Shown one piece after another: positions 6,423 to 9,413 of a DNA stretch of 9,413 nucleotides. The translations under genes and the position numbers were made by a program. Each line of letters begins with the position of its first letter. Position 1 is the stretch's first letter. Below the pieces are notes generated by a model, which saw nothing but the letters and a program-made list of their open reading frames with translations, did not search any database and was not told where the DNA came from. Location of the stretch: NCBI GenBank assembly GCA_020722625.1, contig DYKK01000116.1, positions 1 to 9,413 on the forward strand, in the 5' to 3' direction. This stretch comes from Anaeromyxobacter dehalogenans (lineage in GTDB: Bacteria; Myxococcota_A; UBA9042; DTJE01).

Positions 6423-7390
6423 GGCGTCCCTCCCGGCGAGGCCAGAGGGGTCCCGATTCGCTCGACCAGGCCGCGGGCCCGCGGGACGAGCCCCGCGGCC
6501 TCGTCCGGCGTCGGGCGCCACTTCGCGAACTTCACGAGGTCGCAGAACCCGAAGAAGTCCTCGAGTTCCGGCGGGGTGACGCGGCCCAGGGGGCGGTCCC
6601 GCAAGGCGGACATCACCTCATCGGTCGTCAGGTCCGTTCCCGGAAACTCATAGGTACGGCCAAGAAACTCCTTGATGACTTCCGAGACTTGCAAAGCAAG
6701 GACCTGATACTCCTCCCGCTCGACCAGCCCCTCCGCGTCGAGGGCCGCGAGGCGCTCGAGCGCGACCTGAAGCGGCGGCCGGGGCGGGGGCGGGGGGCGA
6801 TGGGCCTCGCGCCAGCGGCGCCAGGCGCGATAGGTCCAGGCCCCGGCCAGGGCCGCGACCAGGGCGATCCCGAGTCCCGCGAGGGTCCAGATCAGGACCG
6901 TGTTGGGAACCAGCACCGGCACGGGCTCGCCGGCCGGGGCCGGTTCCGGGCCGGCCTCGTCCCCGAGGGTCCCGGCGACCTGGATGCGGACCTCGGGGGT
7001 CTTCGCGACGCGCGGCTCGCCCTCCGCGGTCACGTACGGGACCTCGATCGGCGACAGGACCGACGTGCCGGCGCGCACGGGGAGGAGGGTCAGGCGGTGG
7101 ACCTCGACCTCCCCGGTCCCCGCCACGTCGGGGACCTCACGATCGTGCGCGAGAAGGCGGAAGGGGCCGGTCGGCGGGGTTTCCGGGAAAAAGAGGCGGG
7201 TGCCGCGCGGGGTCTCCACCTGGAACGTCACGACGACGCGGCGACCGACCACGACGTTCGTGGGGGCGATGTCCACGCGGATCGTGGGTTCCCCCTCGGG
7301 CGGGCGCGGCGGCTCATCCGCGGTCGCGAGGCCCGCCCACGCGGCCAGGGCCGCGGCCGCGATCATCCGTGTCTGTGTCCGCCTCGTCAT
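6419..7390 (-). CDS. BatD-like N-terminal domain, membrane segment and DUF4381-like cytoplasmic tail
   Basis: The protein has 323 residues. It has a signal peptide at 1-25 (core MIAAAALAAWAGLATA), an exported beta-rich Ig-type domain at about 36-140 (IRVDIAPTNVVVGRRVVVTF, reminiscent of BatD), a linker, a membrane segment at 165-187, a polyproline stretch (199-206) and a helical cytoplasmic domain at 207-315. The tail has the pattern LALQVSEVIKEFLGRTYEFP, then TTDEVMSAL, then CDLVKFAKWRP, which matches the DUF4381-type proteins that often lie between the DUF58 gene and batA in MoxR operons. Its function is unknown. The topology repeats that of BatD, suggesting an ancient paralogue. The start at 7390 overlaps the DUF58 stop (ATGA); its ribosome site is weak (AAGG 4 nt away), so coupled translation is likely. 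The stop overlaps the batA start in the same way. DUF4381 assignment is from motif memory, not a profile search. Confidence 0.8.
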   Translation of the reverse strand: MTRRTQTRMIAAAALAAWAGLATADEPPRPPEGEPTIRVDIAPTNVVVGRRVVVTFQVETPRGTRLFFPETPPTGPFRLLAHDREVPDVAGTGEVEVHRLTLLPVRAGTSVLSPIEVPYVTAEGEPRVAKTPEVRIQVAGTLGDEAGPEPAPAGEPVPVLVPNTVLIWTLAGLGIALVAALAGAWTYRAWRRWREAHRPPPPPRPPLQVALERLAALDAEGLVEREEYQVLALQVSEVIKEFLGRTYEFPGTDLTTDEVMSALRDRPLGRVTPPELEDFFGFCDLVKFAKWRPTPDEAAGLVPRARGLVERIGTPLASPGGTP

Positions 7391-8325
7391 AGGGCCTTGC
7401 TCTTCAGCCGGGCGAAGTGGCGCGCGAGGGCCCGGTCGTAGGGCGCGTCCGTCGCGAACCGCGTCCAGGGGACCTTCAGGCGGTGGAAGACCTGGGTGAC
7501 CTCGGCCTGGCGCGTCCGGGCCCGGGCCTGCAGCCGGTCCCGGAAGGCGCGGGTCACGGGCACGAACGCGACCTCGCCCGTCTCGGCGTCGCGCATCGGG
7601 ACGAGGCCCCCGGCCGGCAGCCCCTCCCCGTCTTCCACCGGGTCGCGGACCATCAGGGCGTGGACATCGTGGCGCCGCGTGGTCACGCGCAGGGCCGGCT
7701 CGAACGGCGGGACCTCGAAGTCCGACACGATGAACACCGCGGCCCGTCGCTTCATCACGCGCCCGAGATACGCGAGGGCCCCCGAAAGGTCCGACGGCGA
7801 GCCTTCGGCGCGCATGGCCAGGACCTCGCGGATGACCCGCAGGGCGTGCTGCCGGCCCTTGCGGGGCGGAATGAAGGTCCGCACCGCGGCCCCGAACGTG
7901 ATGAGCCCCACGCGGTCGTTGTTGATCTGGGCGGACAGCGCGATGGCGGCCGCGACCTGGGCCGCGAGTTCGCGCTTGGTGTCCTCGACGCGCTCGACCT
8001 CACCCAGGCGCCGGTACTCGGCCGCGCACAGGCCGAAGTCCATCGAGGCCGAGGCGTCGGCCAGGATCAGGACGGTCAGTTCCCGTTCCTCGACGAACCG
8101 CTTGACGAAGACCTCGCCCGTCCGGGCGGAGACGTTCCAGTCGATCAGGCGGACCTCGTCCCCGGGGGCGTAGGGCCGGACCTCGTCGAAGGACATGCCC
8201 CGGCCCTTGAACACGCTGTGGTACCGGCCGCTCAACTGCTCGTTGACCAGGCGCTGCGCCGTGATCTCGATGCGCCGCACCCGCGCGAGCAGGGCCTTCA
8301 GGTCGGTGGAGTCCGGTCCGGGCAT
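7387..8325 (-). CDS. DUF58 family protein (VWA-like, cytoplasmic)
   Basis: The protein has 312 residues and no membrane segment. The DUF58 hallmark is clear: GRYHSVFKGRGMSFDEVRPY (33-52), then GDEVRLIDWNVSARTGEVFVK (55-75), followed by a VWA-like core with ILADASASM (D90, S92, S94) and IVSDFEVP (D202). DUF58 genes almost always follow moxR, and the product is thought to work with the ATPase. Between the MIDAS-like loop and the usual KRE helix there is a short extra segment (about 101-115, EYRRLGEVERVED). The ATG at 8325 has GGGGAAG at 8331-8337, 5 nt upstream, and lies 21 bp after the moxR stop. Its own stop overlaps the next start as ATGA. The biochemical role is not known; the metal site is inferred from motifs. 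Confidence 0.93.
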   Translation of the reverse strand: MPGPDSTDLKALLARVRRIEITAQRLVNEQLSGRYHSVFKGRGMSFDEVRPYAPGDEVRLIDWNVSARTGEVFVKRFVEERELTVLILADASASMDFGLCAAEYRRLGEVERVEDTKRELAAQVAAAIALSAQINNDRVGLITFGAAVRTFIPPRKGRQHALRVIREVLAMRAEGSPSDLSGALAYLGRVMKRRAAVFIVSDFEVPPFEPALRVTTRRHDVHALMVRDPVEDGEGLPAGGLVPMRDAETGEVAFVPVTRAFRDRLQARARTRQAEVTQVFHRLKVPWTRFATDAPYDRALARHFARLKSKAL

Positions 8326-8346
8326 GGTCGCTTCCCCGGCGGAAGG

Positions 8347-9336
8347 TCACGGCACCTGGACCGACTCGAAGAGCCGGCGCAGGAGGTCCTCCGCGGTCAG
8401 GTTCTCGGCCTCGGCCTCGTACGACAGGATGATCCGGTGCCGCAGCACGTCGTAGCCGATCGCCTTCACGTCCTCGGGGATCACGTAGCCGCGGTGTCGC
8501 AGGAAGGCGTGGGCGCGCGCGGCCTCGTTCAGGTAGATGCTCGCCCGGGGGGAGGCCCCGTACCGGATGTACTCCCGGAGCCCCGGAATGCCGGCCTCGT
8601 CGGGCCGGCGCGAGGCCAGGACCAGGTCCACGATGTACTGCTTGACCTTGGGGTCCATGTAGATCTCGGCCATCACCGAGCGGGCGCGGTCCAGGTCGGC
8701 CACGGACAGGACCTTGTCGGGCCGGGGGGGCGCCGCGAGCACCATCCGCTCCATGATCGCCGTCTCCTCCTCGCGGGTCGGGTACGTGACCCGGACCATC
8801 ATCATGAAGCGGTCAATCTGGGCCTCGGGCAGGGGGTAGGTCCCCTCCTGCTCGATGGGGTTCTGGGTCGCGAGCACCAGAAACGGATCCGGCAGGCGGA
8901 AGGTCTGGTCCCCGATGGTCACCTGGCGCTCCTGCATGGCCTCGAGCAGGGCGCTCTGGACCTTGGCCGGGGCGCGGTTCACCTCGTCCGCGAGCACGAT
9001 GCTCGCGAAGATCGGGCCCTTCTTCACGGTGAAGGCCCCGGTCTGCTGGTTGTAGATCTGGGTCCCGGTCAGGTCCGCGGGCAGGAGGTCCGGGGTGAAC
9101 TGGATGCGCGAGAAGGACGCCTCCATCACGTCCGCGACCGTGCGCACGGTCAGGGTCTTGGCCAGGCCCGGCACGCCCTCCAGCAGGACGTGGCCCCGGC
9201 ACAGCAGGGCGATCAGGATGCGCTCGATCATCTCGCGCTGGCCGATGACGACCTTGGCGATCTCGGCCGTCACGCGGTCCACGAAGGCGCTCTCCTTCTT
9301 CACCATCTCGGTCAGGACGCGGACGTCTTGCTCCAT
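8347..9336 (-). CDS. moxR: MoxR family AAA+ ATPase
   Basis: The protein has 329 residues, the usual length for MoxR. Walker A is GVPGLAKT (54-61, K60), Walker B is IVLADEVN (113-120, D117/E118), sensor 1 is N159 in LATQNPIEQEGTYPLPEAQ, and a sensor 2-like arginine lies in GASPRASIYL (R264) within the C-terminal lid. MoxR proteins hydrolyse ATP and are thought to act as chaperones that assemble or activate partner proteins, typically with VWA-domain proteins encoded next door. Here it is the first gene of the operon, so it should act with the DUF58 and Bat proteins. It is cytoplasmic, with no signal or membrane segment. The ATG at 9336 has a G-rich ribosome site (TCGGGGGG) about 6 nt upstream. 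The next gene follows after 21 bp. All catalytic motifs are intact. Confidence 0.96.
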   Translation of the reverse strand: MEQDVRVLTEMVKKESAFVDRVTAEIAKVVIGQREMIERILIALLCRGHVLLEGVPGLAKTLTVRTVADVMEASFSRIQFTPDLLPADLTGTQIYNQQTGAFTVKKGPIFASIVLADEVNRAPAKVQSALLEAMQERQVTIGDQTFRLPDPFLVLATQNPIEQEGTYPLPEAQIDRFMMMVRVTYPTREEETAIMERMVLAAPPRPDKVLSVADLDRARSVMAEIYMDPKVKQYIVDLVLASRRPDEAGIPGLREYIRYGASPRASIYLNEAARAHAFLRHRGYVIPEDVKAIGYDVLRHRIILSYEAEAENLTAEDLLRRLFESVQVP

Positions 9337-9383
9337 CGAGTGCCCCCCGAAAAAGTCGTGCAGGGTAACGGCCCCGCGGCCGG

Positions 9384-9412
9384 ATTATTCCACCCGGCGT
9401 GGGATCCGTCAC
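9384..9412 (-). promoter_or_regulatory. Candidate sigma70-type promoter of the operon
   Basis: On the minus strand GTGACG (9407-9412, 4 of 6 to TTGACA) is followed 17 nt later by AATAAT (9384-9389, 5 of 6 to TATAAT). This AT-rich -10 stands out in the GC-rich surroundings and would start transcription about 40 nt before the moxR ATG. A 5-bp stem with a 4-nt loop (CGGCC-GCGG-GGCCG) lies right at the expected start site, but such stems are common in GC-rich DNA. The window ends at the -35, so upstream elements are not visible, and a promoter further upstream cannot be excluded. Confidence 0.45.
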
Positions 9413-9413
9413 G

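Noticed and set aside
9369..9382. Small inverted repeat CGGCC-GCGG-GGCCG near the predicted transcription start as an operator
   Set aside because: A 5-bp stem of G and C is expected by chance in this composition, and no second copy or known operator resembles it.
8813..9412. A 199-residue minus-strand open frame starting at the right edge
   Set aside because: It overlaps moxR in another frame, is Arg/Gly/Pro-rich, and moxR is unmistakable.
1..9413. Many GGTCC/GGACC and CAGG words across the window as a possible repeat or uptake-sequence system
   Set aside because: They follow from heavy use of codons such as GAC, CTG and GTC in minus-strand genes and show no regular spacing or extended consensus.

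Overview
The window is a very GC-rich bacterial segment (by eye about 70% G+C, not counted), filled almost completely by one seven-gene minus-strand operon. It is a MoxR/Bat ("aerotolerance") operon, transcribed from about 9.4 kb down to position 73. A plus-strand gene enters from the left edge and ends convergently at 86, overlapping the last operon gene by 14 bp. No mobile elements, RNA genes, CRISPR arrays or intergenic gaps over 80 bp were seen. The organism is probably Gram-negative with an envelope-based stress or quality-control machine. The C-rich 'EPNET...LCPDNQDWF' type domains in the BatB/BatC protein resemble those common in Myxococcota and related groups, but the lineage cannot be fixed from this window.

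Layout in transcription order (right to left): a candidate promoter (9384-9412); moxR, an AAA+ ATPase (8347-9336); a DUF58 protein with a VWA-like fold (7387-8325); a membrane-anchored protein with a BatD-like N-terminal Ig-type domain and a DUF4381-like cytoplasmic tail (6419-7390); BatA, a membrane VWA protein (5316-6422); an 838-residue BatB-BatC fusion, VWA plus TPR plus two PPC-like repeats (2800-5316); BatD (884-2800); BatE, TPR plus two membrane segments plus an SH3-like domain (73-882). Apart from a 21-bp gap after moxR, every junction is an ATGA or TGATG overlap or a 1-bp gap, so the genes are very likely co-transcribed and translationally coupled.

How the parts fit (family knowledge plus inference): MoxR ATPases act as chaperone-like motors working with VWA proteins that bind metal through a MIDAS site. 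All three VWA-type proteins here keep the DxSxS motif. Positive-inside reasoning puts MoxR and DUF58 in the cytoplasm and the VWA, TPR, Ig-type, PPC-like and SH3-like domains outside the inner membrane. The two single-pass proteins (the DUF4381-like protein and BatD) have cytoplasmic helical tails that could link the two sides. The operon type is known (Bat operons of Bacteroides, Leptospira and others). What looks unusual is the BatB-BatC fusion with a buried signal-peptide-like segment, the duplicated PPC-like domains with paired cysteines, several insertions around the BatA MIDAS site, and an unusual N-terminus on BatD.
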